Source of the DNA: Alphaproteobacteria bacterium
Lineage (GTDB): Bacteria > Pseudomonadota > Alphaproteobacteria > Rhodobacterales > Rhodobacteraceae
Length of the DNA stretch: 64,000 bases
Direction: 5' to 3'
Assembly: GCA_030428355.1 (NCBI GenBank)
Contig: JAUIBL010000012.1
Coordinates: forward strand, 1-64,000
Below, piece after piece: positions 53,589-62,911 of this stretch. Position 1 is the stretch's first letter; each line of letters opens with the position of its first letter. The notes beneath the pieces were generated by a model. That model saw only the letters and a program-made list of their open reading frames with translations. It searched no databases and had not been told where the DNA came from. The position numbers and the translations under genes were made by a program.

Positions 53589-54508
53589 TCTTCAGGTCCT
53601 CCAAAGGCCGGCAGCACGATACAGCCAGCGGGCGCCAACCCCCGTCGTGCCAGTTCCTTATGGCCAATTGACACCCGCCAGCCCTGTTCTGCAAGGGTTC
53701 GGGCCACACGTTCCGTAACGACAACGGACCTGTGTTGCCCACCGGTACACCCGATTCCGATCGAAACATGGGTTTTGCCCTCGCGATCGACCTCGGGCAG
53801 AAGAAACGACATCAAGTCGGTGATCCTCGACAGGAAGGGGGTCAGCCTCGCGTCTGTTGCAACAAAGGTCTGCACTGCTTCGTCAAGGCCCGTCTTGTCC
53901 CGCAGGTCGGGTTCCCAGTGAGGATTGGTCAGAAAACGGCAGTCGAACACCATGTCGACACCATGCGGAATGCCACGCTTGAACGAAAAGGATTGAACGG
54001 CGACCGAAAGCCGTTGCGAGGTTTCATCAGCAAACCAGTCATGCAGTTGCGCCTTGAGGTCATGCGGCGACAGATGAGACGTATCGATCAGAATATCGGC
54101 GCGGCTTTCCACAGGCCGAAGCAAATCGATTTCCCGCGCGATACCGATTTCCGGCGTTTCACCCTGCGCCATGGGATGCCGACGCCGCGTTTCCGAATAG
54201 CGCCGCAAAAGGATGTCCGGGCGGCAATCAAGATATAACAGAGTGGCATTGCCTTCGGTCTGTCGCACCAGATCCGCGTGCAGTTCAAGCAATCGGGCCA
54301 GCGAAAAGTCCCGGTTCCGCACGTCGATGCCCAAGGCCAGTGGATGCGACACGGGTTCGCCGTCAAACAATCGCGGGATCATCCGCAACGGAATGTTGTC
54401 GATGGCCTCGAAACCCAGATCTTCAAGAACATTGATCGCCGTACTGCGCCCGGCCCCGGACGGTCCGGTCACAAGCACAACGCGCATCGGATTGGATGCA
54501 GGTGTCAT
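53585..54508 (-). CDS. rapZ: RapZ-family nucleotide-binding regulator
   Basis: A 307-residue protein. Walker A is VLVTGPSGAGRSTAINVLEDLGFEAIDN, and the C-terminal domain includes IGCTGGQHRSVVVTERVA and RDLxx-type basic residues. In E. coli RapZ binds the sRNA GlmZ, controlling glucosamine-6-phosphate synthase; the target in alphaproteobacteria is less clear. It lies between hprK and manX, part of the PTS-like operon. ATG 54508. Confidence 0.93.
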   Translation of the reverse strand: MTPASNPMRVVLVTGPSGAGRSTAINVLEDLGFEAIDNIPLRMIPRLFDGEPVSHPLALGIDVRNRDFSLARLLELHADLVRQTEGNATLLYLDCRPDILLRRYSETRRRHPMAQGETPEIGIAREIDLLRPVESRADILIDTSHLSPHDLKAQLHDWFADETSQRLSVAVQSFSFKRGIPHGVDMVFDCRFLTNPHWEPDLRDKTGLDEAVQTFVATDARLTPFLSRITDLMSFLLPEVDREGKTHVSIGIGCTGGQHRSVVVTERVARTLAEQGWRVSIGHKELARRGLAPAGCIVLPAFGGPEE

Positions 54509-54523
54509 GTCTTTCTTCCGCGC

Positions 54524-54964
54524 TCAGCCATGCGACTCCGCCCTACCGCTGCTGCGTAGATATTGCAAAAGAGCCGGAGGAAAATGCTGCGACTCCACTT
54601 TGTGAAGCAAAGGAAACGAATTCGACAACAGCGTGATGGCCCGGTGGATCGGCAGTCGCTTTTCCTCGATCTGATCCATGTCCACCACAAACGCAAGGGC
54701 CGCAGACGGTGTCCAGTCTGCATGTAATAGCCCGATGCCGCGGGCTTCTATCATGCCAAGCAAAGGCTCGGGACAGGTCACGATGACATCGGGCCCGACC
54801 TGCGTGAGGATCACCCGATCATCCGCCACCAGAGTGGCCCCCCGCGCCATCAATTCCAACGCAAGCGAAGATTTTCCGCTGCCCGACGCCCCGGTGATCA
54901 TGACAGCCCGACCACCTGTTGCAACAGCGGTTGCATGCAGGACCAGAGGATCAGAGCCCGGCAT
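54524..54964 (-). CDS. hprK: HPr kinase/phosphorylase, short form
   Basis: A 146-residue protein, about half the length of Firmicutes HprK, having only the catalytic domain. The P-loop is ITGASGSGKSSLALELMARG, followed by LVADDRVILTQ. The loss of the N-terminal regulatory domain is typical of alphaproteobacterial HprK. It phosphorylates the regulatory Ser of HPr. ATG 54964 is 8 nt after the chvG stop; TTG 54970 is an alternative. Confidence 0.9.
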   Translation of the reverse strand: MPGSDPLVLHATAVATGGRAVMITGASGSGKSSLALELMARGATLVADDRVILTQVGPDVIVTCPEPLLGMIEARGIGLLHADWTPSAALAFVVDMDQIEEKRLPIHRAITLLSNSFPLLHKVESQHFPPALLQYLRSSGRAESHG

Positions 54965-54972
54965 CTTCAAAC

Positions 54973-56685
54973 TTAGATGGGAAGACCGACCACAAAGCGC
55001 GCACCAAGCGGTTCTGACGTTGCATCGGCTTCGGTGGGACGGATGTTTTCGGCCCAGATGACGCCGCCATGCGCTTCGACGATCTGCTTCGAGATCGCCA
55101 GACCAAGGCCGGAATTGTTGCCGAAATCGTTTTCCGGGCGCTGCGAATAGAAGCGTTTGAAAATCTTGGTCAATGCCTCATCGGGAATGCCCGGACCGGT
55201 ATCCTCGACCACGATCAGTACGCGGTTTTCGCGACGGCGGGCCCAAATCCGAATGGCATCGCCATCTTCGCAAAAGCTGATCGCGTTGGTGATCAGGTTG
55301 ACAAAGACCTGCGCAAGCCGCGCTTCCAGCCCATGCACAAGAATGGGTTTGTCCGGGAGGTCCGAGATGAATTCGATGCCGCGCCGCTTTGCATCGTCAC
55401 CAAGGAATTGCGCAAGGTTCCTGAGCATGTCGAGCAGGTTGAACTCGGCCTCTTCCTCTTTCACCAACTCGCTGTCCAGACGCGACGCATTTGAAATATC
55501 GCTGACAAGCCGGTCTAGTCGGCGCACATCGTGATCGATGACGTCCAGCAGGCGTTCAACCTGATCCGGCCGTTTGGCCAAACGCAAGGTTCCGACAGCC
55601 GACCGCAGCGACGCCAAGGGGTTCTTGATCTCATGAGCCACATCTGCGGCGAACTGTTCGTTTGCGTCGATCCGGTCATATAGCGCCGCCACCATGCCGC
55701 GCAGGGCGCCGGAGAGGCGTCCGATCTCGTCCGGGCGCGCCGTCAGATCGGGAATGCGAATACGGCCCGAGGAGACGTTGCGCCGGTTTCGGTCGCGCCC
55801 GACCTCGGCTGCGTCGGCAAGGTTCGAAATCGGGTTTGAAATCGTCGATGCAAGAACAAGACTGAGACCGATCGAAACAAGCGTCGCGATGACGAACATC
55901 TGCAGCACACTCTCGCGCTCCAACCGGACGGCAGCGTCGATCTCCGGCGCAAAGCTGACCAGAGCGATGGTTCCGGCAACGCCATTCTCGACTTCGATGG
56001 GGCTGAGAGCGGTGAAGATGGTTTCACCGTTCGGGCCTTCGGACCGTTCCACACGGGTCATCGTCGGGTCGGTCTCTTCGATCTGGCGTCGCAGGATGTC
56101 TTCGAGTGTCAGCGGTTGCAGACCGGCGTCCGACCCGAACACGGCTGAAACGCTGCTCCAGATGGTCAGCAGGAAATCGGAAATGACCGTTGGCCTTTCC
56201 GCAATGGTCAGCCCGCTGCCCTGAGGCGCCGCTTCCGCATTTCCGACAAGAAACCGTGCCGCATCGAAAACGAACACCTGCAGCCCGGGCCGCATCTCAA
56301 GGGTTTCAAGCGTCTGGGTGACATCGATGCCTTCGCCGGTTCCCAGATTGACCGCCGGCCCCTGCATGGCCTGAGCTTCGAATACATTCGCGATCAGCTC
56401 AGCCTCGATGCGGACGGCTTCCGCTTTTTGCTCGGCCAGGGTGTCTCTTGAGGAGTTCAGAAAAAGGATGCCCGCAACCAGAAAGTTGAGGGCAACCAGA
56501 TTGAAGGTAATGATCTTTCGGGTCAAAGGCGACCGGTTAAGGGAAAACAGCCCGCGCTTCTCACGGATGCTGCGCACTTCGGACTCGACAGTTTTGTCGG
56601 GGGCGACCCAGTCGTCCCCGAGCACAACATCCGCATCCTTGCGCCCGCCGTCCTTGCCGTGGGTCACACCCTCAACCAGTGCCAT
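54973..56685 (-). CDS. chvG: ChvG (ExoS)-family sensor histidine kinase
   Basis: A 570-residue membrane kinase. A charged cytoplasmic N-terminus (1-50) leads to a membrane segment (FNLVALNFLVAGILFLNSS), a periplasmic domain to about 265, and a second membrane segment. Then HAMP, dimerisation (ADVAHEIKNPLASLRSAVGTLR, phospho-His) and ATPase (NLITNAISF, GLGLAISKQIVEAHGG). With ChvI it senses acid and envelope signals in alphaproteobacteria. ATG 56685 is 2 nt after the chvI stop. Confidence 0.95.
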   Translation of the reverse strand: MALVEGVTHGKDGGRKDADVVLGDDWVAPDKTVESEVRSIREKRGLFSLNRSPLTRKIITFNLVALNFLVAGILFLNSSRDTLAEQKAEAVRIEAELIANVFEAQAMQGPAVNLGTGEGIDVTQTLETLEMRPGLQVFVFDAARFLVGNAEAAPQGSGLTIAERPTVISDFLLTIWSSVSAVFGSDAGLQPLTLEDILRRQIEETDPTMTRVERSEGPNGETIFTALSPIEVENGVAGTIALVSFAPEIDAAVRLERESVLQMFVIATLVSIGLSLVLASTISNPISNLADAAEVGRDRNRRNVSSGRIRIPDLTARPDEIGRLSGALRGMVAALYDRIDANEQFAADVAHEIKNPLASLRSAVGTLRLAKRPDQVERLLDVIDHDVRRLDRLVSDISNASRLDSELVKEEEAEFNLLDMLRNLAQFLGDDAKRRGIEFISDLPDKPILVHGLEARLAQVFVNLITNAISFCEDGDAIRIWARRRENRVLIVVEDTGPGIPDEALTKIFKRFYSQRPENDFGNNSGLGLAISKQIVEAHGGVIWAENIRPTEADATSEPLGARFVVGLPI

Positions 56686-56687
56686 GG

Positions 56688-57392
56688 TTACTCTTCGTTG
56701 TAACGGTACCCGATCCCGTAAAGCGTTTCGATCGCCGAGAAATCATTGTCGACCGAACGCATCTTCTTGCGCAGGCGTTTGATGTGGCTGTCGATCGTAC
56801 GGTCATCGACATAGACCTGATCGTCATAAGCCACGTCCATCAACTGATCGCGCGACTTCACAAAGCCCGGGCGCTGCGCAAGTGCCTGAAGCAAAAGAAA
56901 TTCCGTTACGGTCAGCGAGACATCCTGACCTTTCCACGAAACCGAGTGGCGCAACGGGTCCATCGTCAGGTTGCCCCGCACCATCAACTTGGCCTCTTCG
57001 ACCTCGCCACCGCCGGCATCGCCGGAAATCGCGTCCTGGCGGCGCAACAATGCGCGGATGCGCTCGACCAAAAGGCGTTGCGAAAAGGGTTTCTTGACGT
57101 AGTCGTCCGCGCCCATGCGAAGGCCCAGAACTTCGTCGATCTCGTCGTCTTTCGACGTCAAGAAGATAACCGGCATCTTGGATTTCTGGCGCACCCGCTG
57201 AAGCAGGTCCATGCCATCCATGCGGGGCATCTTGATGTCGAAGACAGCCATGTCAGGCATCTTCTTGTTGAATGCGTCCAATGCGGCCTGTCCGTCATTG
57301 TAGGTCTCGACTTCGAACCCCTCTGCCTCGAGGGTGATCGCGACCGATGTCAGGATATTCCTGTCATCGTCCACAAGGGCGATTTTCGACAT
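56688..57392 (-). CDS. chvI: ChvI-family response regulator
   Basis: A 234-residue OmpR-family regulator. The receiver has [25 protein letters not shown], the phospho-Asp in [16 protein letters not shown], and [15 protein letters not shown]. The C-terminal winged helix ends [30 protein letters not shown]. It heads the chvI-chvG-hprK-rapZ-manX-ptsH cluster and is divergent from pckA, an arrangement known from rhizobia and relatives. ATG 57392. Confidence 0.95.
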   Translation of the reverse strand: MSKIALVDDDRNILTSVAITLEAEGFEVETYNDGQAALDAFNKKMPDMAVFDIKMPRMDGMDLLQRVRQKSKMPVIFLTSKDDEIDEVLGLRMGADDYVKKPFSQRLLVERIRALLRRQDAISGDAGGGEVEEAKLMVRGNLTMDPLRHSVSWKGQDVSLTVTEFLLLQALAQRPGFVKSRDQLMDVAYDDQVYVDDRTIDSHIKRLRKKMRSVDNDFSAIETLYGIGYRYNEE

Positions 57393-57735
57393 GGAGTGTG
57401 TTCCTTGTACTGCTCTCAATTATGTTTTTTCCGGCATTATGTGACTTTTTTCCGTATGCGCCAACTCAATTTTGCGAATCACCCGACAGCGATGGCCATA
57501 TTGAGACGGGAAAACCCTTACGGATGGCTAATTTGCATCACACCTGTCGGCAGAGACCGGCCATGGTTGCGCTAAACCCGTTTTGGTTGCGCTAACTGCG
57601 TGATTGCGTCCTGTTCAGATTTGGAAACGACATGCTAAGAGGCTCTCATCTCCGGCGCACCGCCGCGAGTGGGACGCGGACTCTTCGTCCCTCTTCAATA
57701 CCGCCGCTCGATGCGCGGCTACAGGAGCTTGGCAA
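57393..57735. promoter_or_regulatory. chvI-pckA divergent control region with tandem operator repeats
   Basis: This 343-nt non-coding gap must hold the promoters of both divergent transcripts. TGGTTGCGCTAA occurs exactly twice, at 57564-57575 and 57584-57595, 20 bp start to start (two helical turns). Each copy resembles a LacI-family operator (GTTxGCGCxAAC-like with one position missing). A T-rich stretch at 57421-57452 is probably the chvI promoter side. I see no small gene here. Confidence 0.5.
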
Positions 57736-59334
57736 ATGACATTTGGACGGGTGAACCCGGAATTCCGGCTTGAGGATCAACAGATCACCGGGCTTGGCAA
57801 TGTCTATTACAACCTCACAGAGCCCGCTCTGATCGAAGCGGCTCTGAAACGCGGCGAGGGCACGCTGGGCAATGGCGGGGCGTTCCTTGTGACCACCGGC
57901 AAGTTTACTGGCCGGTCCCCCAAGGACAAGCACGTCGTCAAGACGGACAGCGTGGCCGACACGATCTGGTGGGAAAACAACGCGCCAATGTCGCCCGAAG
58001 GGTTCGATGCGCTCTACGCCGACATGCTTGAGCACATGAAGGGCCGTGAATACTTCGTTCAGGATCTTGTCGGCGGGGCAGACCCCAAGCATTCCATCGA
58101 CGTGCGTTTCATTCAGGAACTGGCGTGGCACAACCTCTTCATCCGCCACATGATGCGCCGCCCCGAACGTGACGACCTCGATACGTTCACCGCTGATTTC
58201 ACGGTCATCAACTGCCCGTCCTTCCAGGCAGACCCCAAGAAACACAACTGCCGGTCGGAGACAGTGATCGCGATGAACTTCGACAAGAAGCTCATCCTGA
58301 TCGGGGGCACCGAATACGCGGGCGAGAACAAGAAATCCATCTTCTCTCTGCTGAACTACCTGTTGCCCGAAAAAGGCATCATGCCGATGCACTGCTCGGC
58401 CAACCATGCGGTCGGCAACCCCGTAGATACGGCAATCTTCTTTGGCCTGTCCGGCACCGGCAAGACCACTTTGTCGGCAGACCCGAACCGCGTTCTGATC
58501 GGCGACGACGAACATGGCTGGTCCGACCGCGGCACCTTCAACTTCGAAGGCGGCTGCTATGCCAAGACGATCAACCTTTCTGCCGAGGCCGAGCCGGAAA
58601 TCTACGCGACCACCACAAAATTCGGCACGGTCATCGAGAACATGGTCTTCGATCCCGAAACCTTCGAGCTGGATTTCAAGGATGACAGCCTGACCGCGAA
58701 CATGCGCTGCGCCTACCCGCTCGAATACATCTCGAACGCGTCTGAAAGCGCGCTTGGCGGGCATCCGAAGAACATCATCATGCTGACGTGCGACGCCTTC
58801 GGTGTTCTGCCTCCGATCGCGCGTCTGACGCCGGCGCAGGCGATGTACCACTTCCTGTCGGGCTTCACCTCCAAGGTCGCCGGGACAGAGCGTGGCGTGA
58901 CCGAACCCGAGCCCACTTTCTCGACCTGCTTTGGCGCACCGTTCATGCCGCGCCGTCCTGAGGTCTACGGCAACCTGCTGCGCGAAAAGATCGCATCGCA
59001 TGGTGCGACGTGCTGGCTGGTAAACACTGGCTGGACCGGCGGGGCCTACGGTTCTGGCCAGCGGATGCCGATCAAGGCAACCCGCGCCCTGCTGACAGCC
59101 GCCCTCGACGGCAGCCTTGCCGAGGCCGAGTTCCGCAAGGACCCCAACTTCGGCTTCGAAGTGCCGGTCAAGGTCGAAGGTGTGCCGGACATGCTGCTTG
59201 ATCCGCGCCGTACCTGGAACGACAAAGACGCGTATGACGCGCAGGCGGAAAAGCTCGTTCAGATGTTTGCCGACAATTTTGCGCAATATGTGCCCTACAT
59301 CGACGACGACGTGAAAGCCGCCGCCATCGGTTAA
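57736..59334 (+). CDS. pckA: Phosphoenolpyruvate carboxykinase (ATP)
   Basis: A 532-residue gluconeogenic enzyme converting oxaloacetate and ATP to phosphoenolpyruvate. [12 protein letters not shown], the kinase P-loop [29 protein letters not shown] and [21 protein letters not shown] are all present. ATG 57736 has GGAG 12 nt upstream; the longer frame from 57604 adds non-homologous residues. It likely works with the ethylmalonyl-CoA pathway to make sugars from acetate-level substrates. Confidence 0.97.
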   Translation: MTFGRVNPEFRLEDQQITGLGNVYYNLTEPALIEAALKRGEGTLGNGGAFLVTTGKFTGRSPKDKHVVKTDSVADTIWWENNAPMSPEGFDALYADMLEHMKGREYFVQDLVGGADPKHSIDVRFIQELAWHNLFIRHMMRRPERDDLDTFTADFTVINCPSFQADPKKHNCRSETVIAMNFDKKLILIGGTEYAGENKKSIFSLLNYLLPEKGIMPMHCSANHAVGNPVDTAIFFGLSGTGKTTLSADPNRVLIGDDEHGWSDRGTFNFEGGCYAKTINLSAEAEPEIYATTTKFGTVIENMVFDPETFELDFKDDSLTANMRCAYPLEYISNASESALGGHPKNIIMLTCDAFGVLPPIARLTPAQAMYHFLSGFTSKVAGTERGVTEPEPTFSTCFGAPFMPRRPEVYGNLLREKIASHGATCWLVNTGWTGGAYGSGQRMPIKATRALLTAALDGSLAEAEFRKDPNFGFEVPVKVEGVPDMLLDPRRTWNDKDAYDAQAEKLVQMFADNFAQYVPYIDDDVKAAAIG

Positions 59335-59363
59335 GGCACCTGCGTCGAAAGGCGCTTGGAAAG

Positions 59364-59410
59364 AAAGGGGCGAGCATACCATACTCAGGTGTGCTTGCCC
59401 TTTCTTGTTT
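59364..59410 (+). terminator. Rho-independent terminator of pckA
   Basis: AAAGGGGCGAGCA pairs with TGCTTGCCCTTT (one bulged G, one G-T pair) followed by CTTGTTT. It begins 29 nt after the pckA stop codon. Confidence 0.7.
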
Positions 59411-59551
59411 CTGCGCACGCACCGCGCTTAGCGCCGCAAAGCAGCAATTCAAGACGAAAGATTGAAACAAATTCAGGGCCGGTTTGGTATTTTTGTTGCG
59501 CTGCACCTGCAAAATAGATATTCAGCGCCAAAGCTGAAAAGGACGTGATTC

Positions 59552-61240
59552 ATGGCCCATGACGGACAAGACCTGACCCTGACCACCGCAACGATCCTGC
59601 CTGACCTCTTGGCACTGACTGGCGCGGCAATCGAACCGGTGAACGCAATCCTCGAGATGGCGAATGCCCGTGTGCGCGACATGGTCCAATCCGATGGCCG
59701 TGTGTCCGGTGCCCTGATCGAAGAAAACCAGACCGCAGCGCATGGGTTCGCATGGCTGGCCACCTACGTTGAATCGCTGCGCCAGATGCAGGGCTGGGCC
59801 GAACGCATGACCGCCGACGGCAAATTTGGCGAGGTCGAGCAACTGATCCACCAGATCGCCTTCGGCGAGTATCTCTGGCAGATCTACGGCGGCATCCAGA
59901 TGAACCAGGGCGAGATGGTCCGCCTTCAGGACATCGGCCTAAGCCAGGACGACATGCGCGCCCTGATGACGCCCGAAGTGATGCAACTGACCCAGAGCGG
60001 CAACACGCAGGCCGCGCGCATGCGTCTTGTGGAACTGATGCAGGAGCGCAGCGCAGAATTGACCGTCGGGGCCTGTGGCCTTGACGATGAACTAAACATG
60101 ATCCGAGAGCAATTCCGCCGCTTCTCCCTCGACAAGGTAGAACCCTACGCCCACGAATGGCACCTCAAGGATGAACTCATCCCGATGGAGATCATCGAAG
60201 AGCTGGCCGAGATGGGTGTGTTCGGCCTGACGATCCCCGAAGAACATGGAGGTTTTGGTCTTTCCAAGAACTCCATGTGCGTTGTGTCCGAAGAATTGTC
60301 GCGTGGCTATATCGGCGTCGGCTCTCTTGGCACACGGTCCGAGATCGCGGCTGAACTGGTGATCGCGGGTGGCACGGAAGAACAGAAAGCAAAATGGCTG
60401 CCGGGCCTCGCCTCGGGTGAAATCCTGCCCACCGCTGTCTTCACCGAACCGAACACCGGCTCCGACCTCGGATCGCTGCGGACCCGCGCCGTGAAAGATG
60501 AAAACGGCGACTGGATCATCAACGGCAACAAGACTTGGATCACCCACGCCGCGCGCACCCACGTTATGACCGTGCTGGCGCGCACGATCCCCGACACCAC
60601 CGATTACCGTGGTCTGTCGATGTTCCTGGCTGAAAAGACCCCCGGCACCGACGAGCAGCCCTGGCAGGATCCCGGCATCTCGGGCGGTGAAATCGAAGTG
60701 CTCGGCTATCGCGGGATGAAGGAATACACGCTCAACTTCGACGACTTCAAAGTGAAGGGCGAGAACTTGCTCGGCATGGAAGAAGGCAAGGGCTTCAAAC
60801 AACTTATGGAGACGTTTGAGTCTGCCCGCATCCAGACCGCCGCCCGCGCCATCGGCGTGGCGCAATCGGCCCTCGATGAAGGCATGAAATACGCGCAGGA
60901 CCGCAAGCAATTCGGCAAGGCGCTGATCAACTTCCCACGTGTCGCTTCGAAATTGGCGATGATGGCGGTCGAAATCATGATCGCGCGTCAGCTCACGTAC
61001 TTCTCGGCCCGCGAAAAGGACGAAGGCCGCCGCTGCGATCTCGAAGCCGGCATGGCCAAGCTTCTCGGTGCCCGCGTGGCCTGGGCCGCAGCCGACAACG
61101 CGCTGCAGATCCACGGCGGCAACGGCTTTGCGCTGGAATACAAGATCAGCCGCATCCTGTGTGACGCGCGCATCCTGAACATCTTTGAAGGTGCTGCAGA
61201 AATTCAGGCGCAGGTCATTGCGCGTCGTCTGCTCGGATAA
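59552..61240 (+). CDS. mcd: (2S)-methylsuccinyl-CoA dehydrogenase
   Basis: A 562-residue flavoprotein of the acyl-CoA dehydrogenase family. An N-terminal extension of about 170 residues, absent from ordinary acyl-CoA dehydrogenases, precedes the core (DDELNMIREQFRRFSLDKVEPYAHEWH, AVFTEPNTGSDLGSLRTRA, GNKTWITHAARTHVMTVLAR, and IHGGNGFALEYKISRILCDARILNIFEGAAEIQ). This length and pattern match Mcd of the ethylmalonyl-CoA pathway, which oxidises methylsuccinyl-CoA to mesaconyl-CoA. Electrons go to ETF. ATG 59552. Confidence 0.82.
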   Translation: MAHDGQDLTLTTATILPDLLALTGAAIEPVNAILEMANARVRDMVQSDGRVSGALIEENQTAAHGFAWLATYVESLRQMQGWAERMTADGKFGEVEQLIHQIAFGEYLWQIYGGIQMNQGEMVRLQDIGLSQDDMRALMTPEVMQLTQSGNTQAARMRLVELMQERSAELTVGACGLDDELNMIREQFRRFSLDKVEPYAHEWHLKDELIPMEIIEELAEMGVFGLTIPEEHGGFGLSKNSMCVVSEELSRGYIGVGSLGTRSEIAAELVIAGGTEEQKAKWLPGLASGEILPTAVFTEPNTGSDLGSLRTRAVKDENGDWIINGNKTWITHAARTHVMTVLARTIPDTTDYRGLSMFLAEKTPGTDEQPWQDPGISGGEIEVLGYRGMKEYTLNFDDFKVKGENLLGMEEGKGFKQLMETFESARIQTAARAIGVAQSALDEGMKYAQDRKQFGKALINFPRVASKLAMMAVEIMIARQLTYFSAREKDEGRRCDLEAGMAKLLGARVAWAAADNALQIHGGNGFALEYKISRILCDARILNIFEGAAEIQAQVIARRLLG

Positions 61241-61268
61241 CCTCCGCCCGGACAGCGAAAAACCGAAC

Positions 61269-61294
61269 AAGGCCTCGCAGAACTGCGGGGCCTT
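61269..61294 (+). terminator. Hairpin terminator after mcd
   Basis: AAGGCCTCGCAG followed by CTGCGGGGCCTT forms a GC-rich stem of up to 12 bp around a very small loop, 28 nt after the mcd stop. The trailing sequence CATCGTTTCG is only weakly T-rich. Confidence 0.55.
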
Positions 61295-61444
61295 CATCGT
61301 TTCGCCGCTCGCACGCGCCGTCATCGGCGCATCGTGAACGGCGTATCCAGCGTTTGACGCAGAAATTCAGCCTTTCACGAAGGCGCTCTGGCAGGAAGAC
61401 CCTCTGATTGCGGAAGTGGCGACACCGCAATTCGGAGACACCAC

Positions 61445-61924
61445 ATGCCGCACGTTCTCGCCAATATCCCCGTCTGGGTTCTGCCCCTCTTTCTGAGCCT
61501 TCTCTATATCAGCCTGCGCGCGACCCGGTCGCGGACGGTTCCGAAAGCGGTGATCTACGCCCTGCCCTGTCTTGGCCTTCTCACACTCAGAACGGTGACC
61601 TCTTTTGACGCCCAGTGGATCGCCATCGGTGCCTTTACACCGGCCTACGCAGCCGGAACCGCTCTGGGGTTTCGCGCTCAGGACAAATGGACCATCTCAT
61701 CAACCCGCTCTCATGTCAGCTTGCGGGGCGAATGGATGACCATGATCACCGTCATGGGGGTGTTCTTTCTGAATTTTGCGACCGGCACGATCAACGCCAT
61801 GGCCCCGTCGCTTGCGGCAACTCCGCTCTATGCAGCCGCCTTCGGCACGCTGGCAGGAGGAATGTCCGGCATCTTCTTCGGTCGCGCGCTCCGCGTGATG
61901 CGCACCGCAACAGGGGCCACCTGA
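61445..61924 (+). CDS. Small polytopic membrane protein, possibly DUF6622
   Basis: A 159-residue protein with about five hydrophobic segments (starting ANIPVWVLPLFLSLLYISLRA, and later AIGAFTPAYAAGTALG, MITVMGVFFLNFATGTI, ATPLYAAAFGTLAGGMSGIFFG). The pattern RATRSRTVPKAVIYALPCLGLLTL resembles the DUF6622 group, but I am not certain. Function unknown. ATG 61445 follows a 204-nt gap after mcd. Confidence 0.65.
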   Translation: MPHVLANIPVWVLPLFLSLLYISLRATRSRTVPKAVIYALPCLGLLTLRTVTSFDAQWIAIGAFTPAYAAGTALGFRAQDKWTISSTRSHVSLRGEWMTMITVMGVFFLNFATGTINAMAPSLAATPLYAAAFGTLAGGMSGIFFGRALRVMRTATGAT

Positions 61925-61989
61925 TCTGCATCAAAGACCATCGCGCGACAGAATGCTCTTGCAGGCCAAACACATCTCAGGAGCACGAT

Positions 61990-62325
61990 ATGAGCTGGAA
62001 AGACAAACTCAAGGACATGAAGGCGCAGTTGAAATCCCTCAACGGCGCCATTCCCGACACCACCGCCGCCTTCGGGGCTTTGGGCAAAACGGTCAAGACA
62101 GACGCAGCGCTGACCTTCAAGGAAAAGGAATATGTCGCGCTTGGCATCGCCGTCGCCACCCGCTGTGAACCCTGCATCCTGTTCCACACCGAAGCCCTGA
62201 TCCGTCTTGGAGCCACCCGCGAGGAGGTCTCGGAGGTGCTGGCGACCTGCATCCAGATGGGCGGTGGTCCCGGCCTGATGTACGCGGGCAAAGCCTTGGA
62301 TGTGTACGACGAATTGGCCGACTGA
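61990..62325 (+). CDS. Carboxymuconolactone decarboxylase / AhpD-like protein
   Basis: A 111-residue cytoplasmic helical protein. The AhpD signature CEPCILFHTEALIRLGATREEVSEVL carries the CxxC redox pair and the downstream His. LTFKEKEYVALGIAVAT precedes it. Such proteins reduce peroxiredoxin partners or have unknown roles; the gene is not next to ahpC. ATG 61990. Confidence 0.85.
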   Translation: MSWKDKLKDMKAQLKSLNGAIPDTTAAFGALGKTVKTDAALTFKEKEYVALGIAVATRCEPCILFHTEALIRLGATREEVSEVLATCIQMGGGPGLMYAGKALDVYDELAD

Positions 62326-62404
62326 CCCTGCGACACTTTGGGGTACTGCACTTCGGTGGATCGCCCCATACATATTCCAAATAATTAATATGATGGAGGC
62401 ACAG

Positions 62405-62836
62405 ATGCCCAAATCTTCAATGATCCTCGCCCTTGTTTTCTCTGCCACCAGCGCATTTGCCCAGCAGGGCAATCCCGGCGGTCATTTTGTCGAAAACTGG
62501 GATCTCGACGGCGATGGTCAGGTCACGCTGGCCGAAGCCACGGAACGGCGCGGCGACGTGTTTGTGACCTTCGATGCAGACGAGAACGGCATTCTGACCA
62601 GCGAAGAGCATGACCTCTTCGACGAAGCGCGCGCGCAGGACATGGAGCAGAACGGCATGGGCCATGGCGGCGGCGGGCGCAATCCGGCCAATGGCATGCT
62701 GCGCGACGTGACGGATGCCGATGGCGACGGCAACGTGACCCGCGAGGAATTCATGGCCGCCGTGCCCGCATGGTTCGAGGCGATGGATCGCAATGGCGAT
62801 GGCGTCGTCACCACCGCCGATTTCGGTCGGGGCTGA
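62405..62836 (+). CDS. Secreted EF-hand protein
   Basis: A 143-residue protein with a signal peptide (MPKSSMILALVFSATSAFA-QQ). Four EF-hand-type loops follow: DLDGDGQVTLAE, DADENGILTSEE (weaker, Glu at position 4), DADGDGNVTREE and DRNGDGVVTTAD. A Gly/His-rich linker (MGHGGGGRN) separates the pairs. ATG 62405 has GGAGG 6 nt upstream. It resembles the EF-hand protein at 17372-17857 but lacks its His/Lys tail. Confidence 0.85.
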   Translation: MPKSSMILALVFSATSAFAQQGNPGGHFVENWDLDGDGQVTLAEATERRGDVFVTFDADENGILTSEEHDLFDEARAQDMEQNGMGHGGGGRNPANGMLRDVTDADGDGNVTREEFMAAVPAWFEAMDRNGDGVVTTADFGRG

Positions 62837-62845
62837 GACACCCCG

Positions 62846-62903
62846 CCCGACAGGGGCGTTTTTCCGTCAACGGAAAGACCGGACGCGTCGACGCGTCCGG
62901 TTC
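62846..62903. terminator. Tandem palindromic terminator between convergent genes
   Basis: A hairpin near 62863-62878 (TTTCCG-TCAA-CGGAAA) is followed at about 62879-62902 by a 24-bp perfect palindrome ACCGGAC-GCGTCGACGC-GTCCGGT. The gap separates the plus-strand EF-hand gene and the minus-strand GcvT gene. It mirrors the element at 41164-41205 and probably terminates both transcripts. Confidence 0.6.
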
Positions 62904-62911
62904 CACCCTGA

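Noticed and set aside
57646-59418. Minus-strand frame of 590 codons opposite pckA
   Set aside because: Shadow of pckA, whose kinase motifs are intact; the opposite product resembles nothing.
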